Source of the DNA: Acidimicrobiia bacterium
Lineage (GTDB): Bacteria; Actinomycetota; Acidimicrobiia; IMCC26256; JAENVU01
NCBI GenBank assembly: GCA_009694415.1
Contig: SHUZ01000003.1
Location: forward strand, 1 to 44,197
DNA: 44,197 nt
Reading direction: 5' to 3'
How positions within the stretch are numbered: the stretch's first letter is position 1; each line of letters opens with the position of its first letter. This document shows positions 1 to 8,563 of this stretch, in pieces. The translations under genes were made by a program, and so were the position numbers. The notes beneath the pieces were generated by a model. The model saw nothing but the letters and a program-made list of their open reading frames with translations. It did not search any database and was not told where the DNA came from.

Positions 1-1281
1 CCAACCGGAGAACCCGAGGATCCAGATTCATCCGTTCCATTCGGGTTCCCCCAGATTCCAGGATTCGACTTCAGCCAGCTCGACCTAAGCCAGGTGATGC
101 GCTGGATCTCGTCTCCTGGGCCGATCAACTGGGAAATCGCTCACCAAGTTGCGACAGCCGTCTCCCTAGACGGCGCGCAAGAGGAACCCCTGATCGCTGA
201 CACTGCCATCGCCGAACTCACAGAACTAGCGCGAGCCGCCGAAAGCCATGTCGCCGCAGAAACGGGTTTCGATGCCCCACTTGGGTTCGACGTACACGTC
301 ATCGGGCGGCGAGCGTGGGCCGACCTGCACTTAGATGCCCTCCATCCGGTGCTCGAAGCACTAGCACTGGCAATGCAGGTCGCTCTAGACAGTGGGTCTG
401 CCGACAACGTCGACGGAACGAACGCATTCGATGAGGTTGGTAGTGGCGCGTTCGGAATGCCGCAGGGGTTCGACCCACTTGCAGGAATTATGACGATGCT
501 CGCCCCTTTACTTCTCGGCGTGCAAGCGGGTTCGATGGTCGGTCACCTAGGCCAACACGCGTTCGGTAGATTCGACCTTCCACTACCGACCAACGATTCA
601 CCGAGTTTGGTTTTCGTCGAAACAAACCTCGCTGCGTTCGAAACGGCATGGTCGCTCGACGGTCGCGATCTTCGGTTCTATGTAGCGCTGCACGAATCGT
701 TGCATGCGTCCGTCCGATCCATCGCGTGGGTAAGCGAACACCTCGTATCCCTTGCCACCAAATACGTCAGCGCCTTCGAAGTAGACCCCGCGGCGTTCGA
801 GGAACAGTTCGGATCGATCGACCCGTCGGACCCATCATCACTTGCTGAAATCGCCGCGAACCCGGAGACATTGCTCGGCGCGATGCGCTCGGAACAACAA
901 GCGGCTGTGTTGCGTACGCTCCATAATTTCACGCTGGTTCTCGAGGGCTATGTAGATGTGCTCCTTGAACGAATCGGAACGCGAATGCTCGTCGACTTCG
1001 CCCGAATCCATGAAGCAATGCAGCGACACCGCGTTGAAAACGGTGAAGCAGGGCGGTTCGTAGAAGGCCTCCTCGGTCTCCGTCTCAAACGAGAAGATTA
1101 CGAACGCGGCCAGGAATTTGCGCGCGGCGTTATCGAGCGCGCCGGCGTCGAGGGACTGAACCGGCTTTGGCACGCCGAACGAATGTTGCCCACACCGAAC
1201 GAGATCGAGGCACCGGGTCTTTGGCTTGCGAGAATCGATCTCCCCGAACTCGGGGAAGACAAGGACGGTACAGATGACTGA
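1..1281 (+). CDS. Zinc-dependent metallopeptidase-like protein (DUF2342 / 'F420 biosynthesis associated' family), 5' partial
   Basis: The reading frame is open from base 1, so the N-terminus lies outside the window; the first possible in-window start is GTG at 94. Counted from there the product is 395 aa and carries an HExxH zinc motif (H200-E201-S-L-H204), with hydrophobic stretches around residues 128-148. The proline- and glycine-rich start followed by 'INWEIA' resembles the actinobacterial family annotated as zinc-dependent metalloprotease or coenzyme F420 biosynthesis-associated protein. No substrate is known for this family, and the F420 link rests on its phylogenetic distribution. Its 3' end overlaps the next gene by 8 nt (ATGACTGA), which suggests translational coupling. 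Confidence 0.75.
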   Translation, partial: PTGEPEDPDSSVPFGFPQIPGFDFSQLDLSQVMRWISSPGPINWEIAHQVATAVSLDGAQEEPLIADTAIAELTELARAAESHVAAETGFDAPLGFDVHVIGRRAWADLHLDALHPVLEALALAMQVALDSGSADNVDGTNAFDEVGSGAFGMPQGFDPLAGIMTMLAPLLLGVQAGSMVGHLGQHAFGRFDLPLPTNDSPSLVFVETNLAAFETAWSLDGRDLRFYVALHESLHASVRSIAWVSEHLVSLATKYVSAFEVDPAAFEEQFGSIDPSDPSSLAEIAANPETLLGAMRSEQQAAVLRTLHNFTLVLEGYVDVLLERIGTRMLVDFARIHEAMQRHRVENGEAGRFVEGLLGLRLKREDYERGQEFARGVIERAGVEGLNRLWHAERMLPTPNEIEAPGLWLARIDLPELGEDKDGTDD

Positions 1282-2017
1282 CATTCAACAAATCGGAGTG
1301 CTGGGCGCCGGAGTTATGGGGGGCGGGATCTCTCAGGTCTGTGCAACCGCCGGATACCAAGTGGTGTGTTACGACATCGATGCTGCTGCGCTCGATGCAG
1401 GGCTGGAACACGCGACGGCTGGGCGGTTCGGCCTCGAAAGCGGGGTTAATCGCGGCAAGTTGACGCGAGTCGAAGCCGATGCAGCGCTATCTCGCCTTAC
1501 CTTTACTGACAATTACGACTTAGTAGCGAACAACGACATGATCGTTGAGGCGGTACCGGAACATCTTGATCTCAAGATCAGAGTCTTTCGCGACCTAGAC
1601 GTTGCAGCGCCGGAGCACGCAATCCTCGCCTCCAATACCTCGGGCTTTCCGATACAGGCAATCGCGGCGGCTACGAACCGTCCCGACCGCATAATCGGGT
1701 GGCATTGGGCGTCGCCAGCACCAGTCATGAAACTTGCCGAGATCGTACGAACACGCGACACGAGCGATGCCACCGTAGAAGCCGTTCGCGCCGTGGCCAA
1801 GCAATGTGGCAAGAATCCGGTGGTCGTCAAGGACACGGCGATGGCGTGGGGATTCGTAGCCAACCGCGTTTATTTCGCGATGGTCGCCGAGGCGCAGAAG
1901 GTTTTGCAGGAGGGCATCGCAACGCCAGATGAGATCGACCAACTCATGATGGACTGCTACCGGTGGCCATCTGGACCATTCGGTATGGTCAAAGGAGCTG
2001 GCAGCGGCTGGAGTTAG
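1274..2017 (+). CDS. 3-hydroxyacyl-CoA dehydrogenase family protein, short form
   Basis: This is an NAD-dependent L-3-hydroxyacyl-CoA dehydrogenase-type protein of 247 aa. The Rossmann motif GAGVMGGG sits at about residues 9-16. The expected catalytic set is visible: Ser in SNTSG, His in the WHW of GWHWASP (usually HFFNP), Glu in AEIV, and Asn in FVANRV. The start chosen is ATG 1274, which overlaps the upstream stop; a GTG/ATG further upstream would extend the protein inside the neighbouring gene. Typical family members have about 280-290 aa, and this one stops just after the GPFGMV motif, so most of the C-terminal dimerisation domain is missing. No continuation is visible in another frame. 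Likely role is fatty-acid or butanoate oxidation; the exact substrate is unknown. Confidence 0.8.
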   Translation: MTDIQQIGVLGAGVMGGGISQVCATAGYQVVCYDIDAAALDAGLEHATAGRFGLESGVNRGKLTRVEADAALSRLTFTDNYDLVANNDMIVEAVPEHLDLKIRVFRDLDVAAPEHAILASNTSGFPIQAIAAATNRPDRIIGWHWASPAPVMKLAEIVRTRDTSDATVEAVRAVAKQCGKNPVVVKDTAMAWGFVANRVYFAMVAEAQKVLQEGIATPDEIDQLMMDCYRWPSGPFGMVKGAGSGWS

Positions 2018-2042
2018 CCGGTTAAGTATACGGCCGACCGGG

Positions 2043-3257
2043 TCAGAACCATGTGAAGGCGGTAGGCGCGCGGTCCGTTGCGAACATCCGCCCGGCCAGA
2101 GCCGCCGCGCCTTCAACGTGCTCTTGCACGCGTCCCGCGCGCACGAGCATCTGGGGAGCGAGAGTCCCCAATGCCATGGATCCGAGGTCCGCCACACCGA
2201 GGGAGAGGTCCGCTGGCAAGTCGGTGCGCTCGCACGAGGCGCCGTCTGGCCCGCCTTCAAGCAAGAAACGACCTGAGGCCGCACCATCTGGCCTCATCGG
2301 GTCACTCACCTGTAACACGAGTTGCCCAGGGGCGTCGTAGGAACGAGCACCAAGAAGTCTGCAAGCGTCGAGAGGACGCAGCCAGAGAAAATCGCGAAGC
2401 GAACTGAGGCGCACCTGCCGCGAATCGGTGAATTGCCAGGCGAGTTCACTATCAATCGGTACCGCCACCGCACGTACTTCCTCCACCAAGTCGACTTCGC
2501 ACAGGAACTGCCAAAGCGCCCGCTCGGCTGACGGCGTAGCCGCGACCAAATCGCGCACCTCAATACGCTTACGAGAGAACCCCTCCTCCCACATTCCACT
2601 TGTTCGATATACGACGTAGCCGTCTACGCGACCATCGACTTCATAAACGACATCGAACCGATTACCTGGTTCGGGTGGTGCCCACTCACCCACCCACCAA
2701 ACCTTCGGACGCGAGACAACGCCGACGCGAGCGCGCCTCACCCTGTCGAATAGTTCCGGCGCGATCTTCGACGATTCATCGACCTCGACAAAACGCAATC
2801 GCCCCGGAGGTCGTTCGTCGCGAAACGCGATGGGCGCGAGCAAAAGGCGGATACCGAACACTTGCGTCGCCACGCCAAAGCCGAATCGCTCATACGTCGT
2901 CGCTTCTGAAGCCGTAAGGATCGCTACCGGCTCATCGCGTGCGGCGGCATCGTCGAGCAGGTAGCGCATCACCGCGCCAAGCACGCCGCGTCTTCGGTGC
3001 GTCGGTATTGTCGCTATCCAACTGACCCCCGCAGCAGGAACGATCGCACCACCCGGCAGCGTGAGGTCCAACGAGTAGTTCCGTCCAGTGCCAACAAGCT
3101 CAGAACCATCAAATGCTGCGACCGCACGGTCAAGGTCGCTGTGAATCCACTCCTCGTGTTTCTCGCGGTCCTCATGTCTTTCGCCGAACGCGTACGCGTC
3201 GGCAAGTACGAAGGCATCTACATCCTTGCTAGTCAAAGAACGGAGCTCGAGGTTCAT
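2043..3257 (-). CDS. Eis-like GNAT N-acetyltransferase
   Basis: A GNAT acetyltransferase of 404 aa, the length of the mycobacterial Eis family (about 400). The acetyl-CoA-binding stretch reads V-S-W-I-A-T-I-P-x-x-R-R-R-G at about residues 78-92, the Eis-type TYERFGFG tyrosine motif follows, and the chain ends in ...TWF. In Eis enzymes the C-terminal carboxylate acts as the catalytic base, so a terminal Phe fits. The start is ATG 3257 rather than the upstream GTG, because GGAGG lies 5 nt before it. Eis homologues acetylate aminoglycosides at several amines or protein lysines; the substrate here is unknown. It lies 9 nt downstream of an MFS exporter and is probably co-transcribed, which suggests a resistance or detoxification pair (inference). 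Confidence 0.85.
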   Translation of the reverse strand: MNLELRSLTSKDVDAFVLADAYAFGERHEDREKHEEWIHSDLDRAVAAFDGSELVGTGRNYSLDLTLPGGAIVPAAGVSWIATIPTHRRRGVLGAVMRYLLDDAAARDEPVAILTASEATTYERFGFGVATQVFGIRLLLAPIAFRDERPPGRLRFVEVDESSKIAPELFDRVRRARVGVVSRPKVWWVGEWAPPEPGNRFDVVYEVDGRVDGYVVYRTSGMWEEGFSRKRIEVRDLVAATPSAERALWQFLCEVDLVEEVRAVAVPIDSELAWQFTDSRQVRLSSLRDFLWLRPLDACRLLGARSYDAPGQLVLQVSDPMRPDGAASGRFLLEGGPDGASCERTDLPADLSLGVADLGSMALGTLAPQMLVRAGRVQEHVEGAAALAGRMFATDRAPTAFTWF

Positions 3258-3266
3258 CGTCACCTC

Positions 3267-4475
3267 CTAACTCGAACCATGTTGGTGAGAGCCCCATTCA
3301 TTACGCGCTCGAAGTCCCGCTATATATGAGATGCCCGAAAAGCCTAGAACAAGCGCAAGCAAGAAGAAGGCGCTGCGTTTCGTAAGGACGTCGAGTAACG
3401 CAACCGGCACGAGCGCTCCCGCGACCCACGCAAGTTGGAACCGTGTCTCGAAGCGCGCGAATGCGCGGCCGTACAAATGGGCCGGTCCATCACGATGCAA
3501 CAGCGAATCAAATGCAATCCTCCCCGACGAAGCCCCGACGGCAATGGTAAACGCGATCGTTACCGCGCCAATTCGTCCACCGTCGCGCGCACAGAGCAAC
3601 GCCACGAATGAAGAAACGAGAAGCGCACTCGCCAATATCGTCTCCTCGTTCAATCGGCGGCGGAGCGGTGGCGTCATAACGACGCCCACAAACCCACCGA
3701 CTGCACTGGCCACAATCACTAACCCAAACACCCAGGGTGGCTGATCCCCCTTCTTGAGCAAAAATGCAAGAAGAAACGTCAGAAAACCAACGCAACCTCG
3801 CATCACCGACATTGCGGTCCCTGCGAACACAATGCTCGGCGCTGCTAATTCGGACCGCTCTTCAGGTGTCTCGGGCACCGCTTCACGCTGGGCGTTAGGA
3901 ATGCGCATCGAAAGAAACCCAGCGACGATAAACACGATCGAACCAACAAATAGCGATGCGCCTGCATCCACTACCGCGACAAGCCCGGCCGCAGGTAATC
4001 CTCCGAGGATGCTTGCAAAAACGGAGACGAGCGTGAGTCGAGAGTTCGCTTCGACCAGCTTTTCCGAATCCGGCACAACTGCCGGCACCAAGGCTGACTT
4101 CGCGACCGAATGGCTCTTGGAGAGAACTAGAGCAATGAACGCCAGAGGGAACAACAACGGGCTGTCGATTTGCCCGATCATTAGGAAGCAGACGAGCGCG
4201 CGCCCGAAGCACCCGGCCGCTAGCAGTGTGCGACGGCCAGCACGGCTGCGATCAAGCGCTGGTCCAACGACAGGTCCGATGATCGCGAACGGAGCAATCG
4301 TTAGCAGTAGATACCAGAGCACCTGGGTCCGCGACTCTCCAATTGACTGGCTAAAAAATATCGACCCGGCCAACGAGACCGTCAGGAAGGCGTCACCAAC
4401 TACCGACCCGGCGTGTGCCGCAACTAACCGACCGAATCCGTTAAAGCCAAAGGTTTGTGGATCACGCATGACCAT
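3267..4475 (-). CDS. MFS transporter (MFS_3-like exporter)
   Basis: An integral membrane protein of 402 aa with about 12 hydrophobic segments and the loop-2/3 type motif GPALDRSRAGRR near residue 70. It resembles the actinobacterial MFS exporter group that often neighbours acetyltransferases. There are two nearby starts, ATG 4475 and ATG 4469; an in-frame stop lies about 33 nt upstream of the first, so the N-terminus cannot be much longer. The gene is divergent from ppk1, with 101 nt between them, and is followed by the Eis-like gene after 9 nt. The substrate cannot be told from sequence. Confidence 0.8.
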   Translation of the reverse strand: MVMRDPQTFGFNGFGRLVAAHAGSVVGDAFLTVSLAGSIFFSQSIGESRTQVLWYLLLTIAPFAIIGPVVGPALDRSRAGRRTLLAAGCFGRALVCFLMIGQIDSPLLFPLAFIALVLSKSHSVAKSALVPAVVPDSEKLVEANSRLTLVSVFASILGGLPAAGLVAVVDAGASLFVGSIVFIVAGFLSMRIPNAQREAVPETPEERSELAAPSIVFAGTAMSVMRGCVGFLTFLLAFLLKKGDQPPWVFGLVIVASAVGGFVGVVMTPPLRRRLNEETILASALLVSSFVALLCARDGGRIGAVTIAFTIAVGASSGRIAFDSLLHRDGPAHLYGRAFARFETRFQLAWVAGALVPVALLDVLTKRSAFFLLALVLGFSGISYIAGLRARNEWGSHQHGSS

Positions 4476-4564
4476 CTCGGACCCGAGAATAACGGCGACC
4501 GGCCCAAATAGTTGGCCCTAGGCATGGTCATGACTCGACCCTCACGATCGGGCAGATCCGCCGG

Positions 4565-4570
4565 TATCAT
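4565..4570 (+). promoter_or_regulatory. Candidate -10 element for a leaderless ppk1 mRNA
   Basis: TATCAT matches the housekeeping -10 consensus TATAAT in five of six positions and ends 6 nt before the GTG start of ppk1, where the first transcribed base would be the G of GTG. No good -35 is visible at 16-18 nt. Leaderless mRNAs are common in Actinomycetota. A weak GGA at -7 could alternatively act as a ribosome-binding site. Confidence 0.3.
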
Positions 4571-4576
4571 GGAACG

Positions 4577-6664
4577 GTGGAACGGCAAGATGAATCACAA
4601 GATCCGGGCGAGCGGCTACTCAACCGCGAACTCTCTTGGCTCGAGTTCAACGCGAGGGTATTGGCCCTCGCCGAAGACGAAGACCGACCTGTCCTCGAAC
4701 GCGCAAAGTTTCTAGCAATTTTCTCGACCAACCTCGACGAGTTCGTGCAGGTACGGGTTTCGGGCTTACAGGAACAAGTGGCTGCAGGCGCCCGAGGACG
4801 AACCCCGGACGGCATGAATCCTCTTGACCAGTTGCGTGCGATCCGCTTGCGAACCGACGAGTTGATGAGCCGTCAAGCGAGTGCGTTCACGAAGGGAATC
4901 GGCCCTGCACTCGCGGATGTTGGGATTGTCTTCTCAGGATGGGACGAACTCGACGATGACGACCGCGTGTACTTGGTAGACGTCTTCGATAACCAAATCT
5001 TTCCTGTGCTTACGCCGCTCGCAGTCGACCCTGCACACCCGTTCCCTTACATTTCAAACCTCTCACTCAACCTCGCTGTGCTCGTACGCGATCCCGAAAA
5101 CGGCGAACAGCGATTCGCGCGCGTAAAAGTTCCTCAATTGTTGCCGCGATTCATCGTGATGCCCGACGGCGAACGCTTCGTATCCCTCGAACAAGTCATC
5201 GCCGCACATCTACAACGGCTATTCCCAGGAATGGACATACTCGCTAACCATCCATTCCGCGTTACTCGTGATGCAGACTTCGAACTAGAAGACGAAGACG
5301 CAGATCTCATCGAAGCCATCGAGAGCGCGCTGACCCTACGCAAGCGGTCCGGACACGTCGTGCGCCTCGAGGTGGAAGCGAGCATCACAGAAGAAGTGCT
5401 CGACTTACTGTGTCGCGAACTCGAACTGTCGCACCAGGACGCCGTCGTCGTCGACGGACCACTCGACCTATCGGGTCTTTGGACGTTGTACGCGCTAGAT
5501 CGGCCCGAACTCAAAGATGAGCCGTGGCATCCGCAAACTCAGCCAAACCTCGGGCGTACTGATCCACCCGCAGACCTATTCCGCATCCTGCGTGGTGGTG
5601 ACATCTTGGTACACCACCCGTACGACTCATTCGTAACAAGTGTCGAAGCATTCATCGACCAAGCAAGCAGAGATCCACATGTGCTGACAATCAAACAAAC
5701 GCTGTACCGGACGGCTGGCCCAGAAAGTGCAATCGTTGCCTCACTCGTTCGTGCCGCCGACTCAGGCAAACAAGTGGTAGCTCTCGTCGAATTGAAAGCT
5801 CGCTTCGATGAGCAGTCCAATGTTGAGCGCGCGCGCGAATTGGAAGAGGCGGGAGTGCACGTGGTGTACGGGCTGGTCGGGCTCAAGACGCACACGAAAC
5901 TCGTACTAGTGGTGCGCCAAGAGTCGGATGGAATCCGTCGGTATTGCCATATTGGTACCGGCAACTACAACCCCGCCACCGCCAACCTCTACGAAGATGT
6001 CGGCCTACTGACGATCGATCCGGAACTCGGCTCAGATCTAACTGAACTTTTCAATCACCTCACCGGTTATTCGCGGCAAGGCAACTATCGCAAGTTACTG
6101 GTGGCGCCAGTAACACTGCGGCCAGGCCTGGTCGCACGAATCAAAGCTGAGGCTGCAAAGGGGCAAGCGGGCCGCATCGTCTTCAAGATGAACAGCCTCG
6201 TGGACCCTGAAGTAATCGAAGCCCTGTACGAAGCTTCTAACGCTGGTGTTTCCATAGACCTCATCGTTCGTGGAATCTGTTGTCTGCGACCTGGAGTCCC
6301 GGGAATGTCGACCAACATCAGAGTGCGCTCGATCATTGGTCGGTTCCTAGAACACTCGCGGATCTATCGGTTTGGAGCGGATGCAACTTCGGCCGAGTTC
6401 CTGATCGGATCCGCCGACCTCATGCCACGCAACCTGGACCGCCGCGTAGAAGCCGTAGCACCGGTCACATCGCCTCCTCTAATCGCGCGACTCGACGAGA
6501 TACTCACGATCAATCTCGCCGATGATGTTTTGGCGTGGGAACTCCACGCAGACGGTGTCTGGAGCAAGGTGCAGACCGTCGTGGGCGTAGACACTCATAA
6601 GAGCATGTGCGAGCTCGCTGCGGCACGGGTCAAAGAAGCTTGGGCCGCCGATGCCAGGTCATAA
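4577..6664 (+). CDS. ppk1: Polyphosphate kinase 1
   Basis: PPK1 reversibly polymerises the gamma-phosphate of ATP into inorganic polyphosphate. The 695-aa length is normal for the family. The N-terminal motif LLNRELSWLEFN, the FSTNLDEF segment, and the two phospholipase-D-like catalytic regions are intact: H439 in KTHTK is the expected phosphorylated histidine and H593 in EHSRIY the second active-site histidine. CHIGTGNYN is also present. The start is GTG 4577, the first start codon before the conserved region. The stop overlaps the CYTH-CHAD gene by 14 nt, and Nudix and SixA genes follow, matching the mycobacterial ppk1-mutT1 neighbourhood. Confidence 0.97.
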   Translation: MERQDESQDPGERLLNRELSWLEFNARVLALAEDEDRPVLERAKFLAIFSTNLDEFVQVRVSGLQEQVAAGARGRTPDGMNPLDQLRAIRLRTDELMSRQASAFTKGIGPALADVGIVFSGWDELDDDDRVYLVDVFDNQIFPVLTPLAVDPAHPFPYISNLSLNLAVLVRDPENGEQRFARVKVPQLLPRFIVMPDGERFVSLEQVIAAHLQRLFPGMDILANHPFRVTRDADFELEDEDADLIEAIESALTLRKRSGHVVRLEVEASITEEVLDLLCRELELSHQDAVVVDGPLDLSGLWTLYALDRPELKDEPWHPQTQPNLGRTDPPADLFRILRGGDILVHHPYDSFVTSVEAFIDQASRDPHVLTIKQTLYRTAGPESAIVASLVRAADSGKQVVALVELKARFDEQSNVERARELEEAGVHVVYGLVGLKTHTKLVLVVRQESDGIRRYCHIGTGNYNPATANLYEDVGLLTIDPELGSDLTELFNHLTGYSRQGNYRKLLVAPVTLRPGLVARIKAEAAKGQAGRIVFKMNSLVDPEVIEALYEASNAGVSIDLIVRGICCLRPGVPGMSTNIRVRSIIGRFLEHSRIYRFGADATSAEFLIGSADLMPRNLDRRVEAVAPVTSPPLIARLDEILTINLADDVLAWELHADGVWSKVQTVVGVDTHKSMCELAAARVKEAWAADARS

Positions 6665-8141
6665 CATAAAACTTTGGCCACTGCCTGGGTTCCGACTCCC
6701 GAGTTTGCAAGGAGTTGCAAGTGACCTGAGCCCAGGGAATGAAGAACTTATTGATTTGTTCTCTACCTATTGGGACACCCCGGATCTACGCCTCTCCCGA
6801 TCCGGTGCGAGCCTCCGCTTCAGCGAGCCAGAGGGGTGGACAGTCAATCTCCCAGGACCAAACGATTACCGACTTCTTGCGCGACCCAAGATCCACTTCA
6901 TTGGAGATCCAGGTGAGCCACCCTTCGCGGCAATCGACCTGGTCCGCGCATGGGTGCGTACCTCGAAAGTTCAGGTCGTCGCTCAACTAAAGACCCGACG
7001 CCGAAGTGTGACTCTGAGAACTAGAGATGGCAAAAACGCGGCCGAGATCGTCGACGACGAAGTTACCGTTTTGGACGCGGGGCGCATCGTCACCATGTTC
7101 CGCGAGGTGAAAGTAAAGCCGGGCGACGACCTTTCACCGATAACGGCTGATCTTATTGTGGGCCGTTTGCGTGCAGCAGGAGCTGGCAGCACCTCAAACG
7201 TTTCCACTGTGGTTCGCGCGCTTGGTGCACGCGCATCTGCACCGCCAGATGTTGTCGTCCCTACGCCACCCGGCAGAACTTCAACAACACGCGAAGCGAT
7301 ACAAGCAGCAATCTCGTCATCCGTCGCCCGCTTGATCGACCACGATGCGGGTGCACGTCTTGGGGATGACCCCGAGATGGTCCACCAAGCCCGCGTCGCG
7401 ACTAGGCGCCTCCGGTCGGACCTTCGTACCTTTCGACCGTTGCTCGACGAACAATGGGATGAATCGCTTCGAGGCGAGCTCCGTTGGCTCGGTTCCGAAC
7501 TCGGGAAGGTCCGCGACGCAGAGGTACTCATTGACCTCCTGCGAACCAAGGCGGCACGTTTGTCGCCGCAAGAACGCGTTGGCTTCGAACCGCTCCTGCG
7601 ACACCTAATCGCCGATTGGCAGGCGGCTCGCATCGAATTGTTGGCAGCGCTGCGAACGAACCGATACGCGCTCCTTCTCGATTCACTCGTTGCGGCGGCT
7701 CGAGAGCCAGCGTTAGTCCCGGAAGCAGATGCTCCCGCAATTGAAGTTCTTCCTCCGCTCGTCCGTCTTCCCTGGAAACGCCTTCGTAGGGACGTAAAGG
7801 CACTAGCGGCCGTTCCGCCCGATGGCGAATTACACGCAGTTCGCATTCGAGCGAAGCGAATGCGTTATGCGAGCGAAGCCGTGGCTGCAGTATTTGGCGC
7901 GCCTGCAGTCGATCTTGCGAAGACGGCCGGAGACCTACAAAAAGTTCTCGGGGACCATCAGGATGCGGCCATTGCGCTCATCTGGTTGCGCGTAGCGGCC
8001 AAGGATGCCAGGACAAGCGATGAAGCATTCTTGGCGGGGATGGTGGCGGGGATGGTCAGGGAAGACGAACGTTCGGCGCGTGCTGCTTGGCCGCGCACGT
8101 GGAAGGCGCTAAATCGCACCAAGCTACGTACTTGGCTATGA
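6651..8141 (+). CDS. CYTH-CHAD domain protein (polyphosphate-associated)
   Basis: A 496-aa protein with a CYTH-like N-terminal domain (about residues 5-190; signatures YWDTPDLRL, GASLRF, and WTVNLPG) and a C-terminal CHAD domain (about 205-490). The CHAD helices contain the basic and histidine-rich motifs VHQARVATRRLR, GKVRDAEV, HAVRIRAKRMRY and LGDHQDA, known to bind polyphosphate. The N-terminal ExExK metal and triphosphate motif of active CYTH enzymes is not visible: the segment reads IKLWPLPGFRLP. The CYTH part is therefore probably not a canonical triphosphatase (inference). The 14-nt overlap with ppk1 and the 4-nt overlap with the Nudix gene point to one polyphosphate operon. Confidence 0.9.
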   Translation: MPGHNIKLWPLPGFRLPSLQGVASDLSPGNEELIDLFSTYWDTPDLRLSRSGASLRFSEPEGWTVNLPGPNDYRLLARPKIHFIGDPGEPPFAAIDLVRAWVRTSKVQVVAQLKTRRRSVTLRTRDGKNAAEIVDDEVTVLDAGRIVTMFREVKVKPGDDLSPITADLIVGRLRAAGAGSTSNVSTVVRALGARASAPPDVVVPTPPGRTSTTREAIQAAISSSVARLIDHDAGARLGDDPEMVHQARVATRRLRSDLRTFRPLLDEQWDESLRGELRWLGSELGKVRDAEVLIDLLRTKAARLSPQERVGFEPLLRHLIADWQAARIELLAALRTNRYALLLDSLVAAAREPALVPEADAPAIEVLPPLVRLPWKRLRRDVKALAAVPPDGELHAVRIRAKRMRYASEAVAAVFGAPAVDLAKTAGDLQKVLGDHQDAAIALIWLRVAAKDARTSDEAFLAGMVAGMVREDERSARAAWPRTWKALNRTKLRTWL

Positions 8142-8551
8142 GCGACCACGGCACGGTCCGTGCTGCGGGTGGACTCGTATGGCGGTCCAGCATTGGACAC
8201 GATGAACACGTTGAAGTACTTGTTGTGCATAGACCTCGTTATGACGACTGGAGCTTGCCGAAAGGGAAAGCCGATCCAGGCGAGGACGACGAACAATGCG
8301 CATTGCGCGAGGTGGAAGAAGAGACCGGAGTGAAAGCCAGGATCGAAGCTCCGTTGAGTGAGGTCCGCTATCAAGATCGCGCCGGGCGAGACAAAATTGT
8401 GCGGTACTGGAAAATGTCCGTGGTCGACGCAACGGAATTCACGCCGAATGAGGAAGTTGACGAAATACGTTGGTGCTCATTAGACGAAGCTGAGGAGACC
8501 CTTAGTTATGGCCACGATCGCGATCTAGTTAGAGCGCTCCGCGGCCTCTAG
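8138..8551 (+). CDS. Nudix hydrolase, N-terminal half of a split MutT1
   Basis: A 137-aa Nudix hydrolase with a complete Nudix box (G-x5-E-x7-REVEEETGV) starting at the G of GKADPG, preceded by HRPRYDDWSLPKGK, a stretch nearly the same in mycobacterial MutT1. MutT1-type enzymes hydrolyse 8-oxo-GTP/dGTP and dinucleoside polyphosphates. The start is ATG 8138, overlapping the CHAD stop as ATGA. The chain ends at TAG 8549-8551. The next gene, encoding the histidine-phosphatase half, begins four sense codons later in the same frame, so the two halves are separated by one stop codon only. Confidence 0.9.
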   Translation: MSDHGTVRAAGGLVWRSSIGHDEHVEVLVVHRPRYDDWSLPKGKADPGEDDEQCALREVEEETGVKARIEAPLSEVRYQDRAGRDKIVRYWKMSVVDATEFTPNEEVDEIRWCSLDEAEETLSYGHDRDLVRALRGL

Positions 8552-8563
8552 TCTGCGATTCCG

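Noticed and set aside
3754-4521. 255-aa plus-strand frame opposite the MFS gene
   Set aside because: Thr/Ala/Asn-rich low-complexity antisense of a clear membrane protein; no start signal or motif.
6983-7846. 287-aa minus-strand frame inside the CYTH-CHAD gene
   Set aside because: Arg/Ser-rich mirror of a well-supported coding frame.
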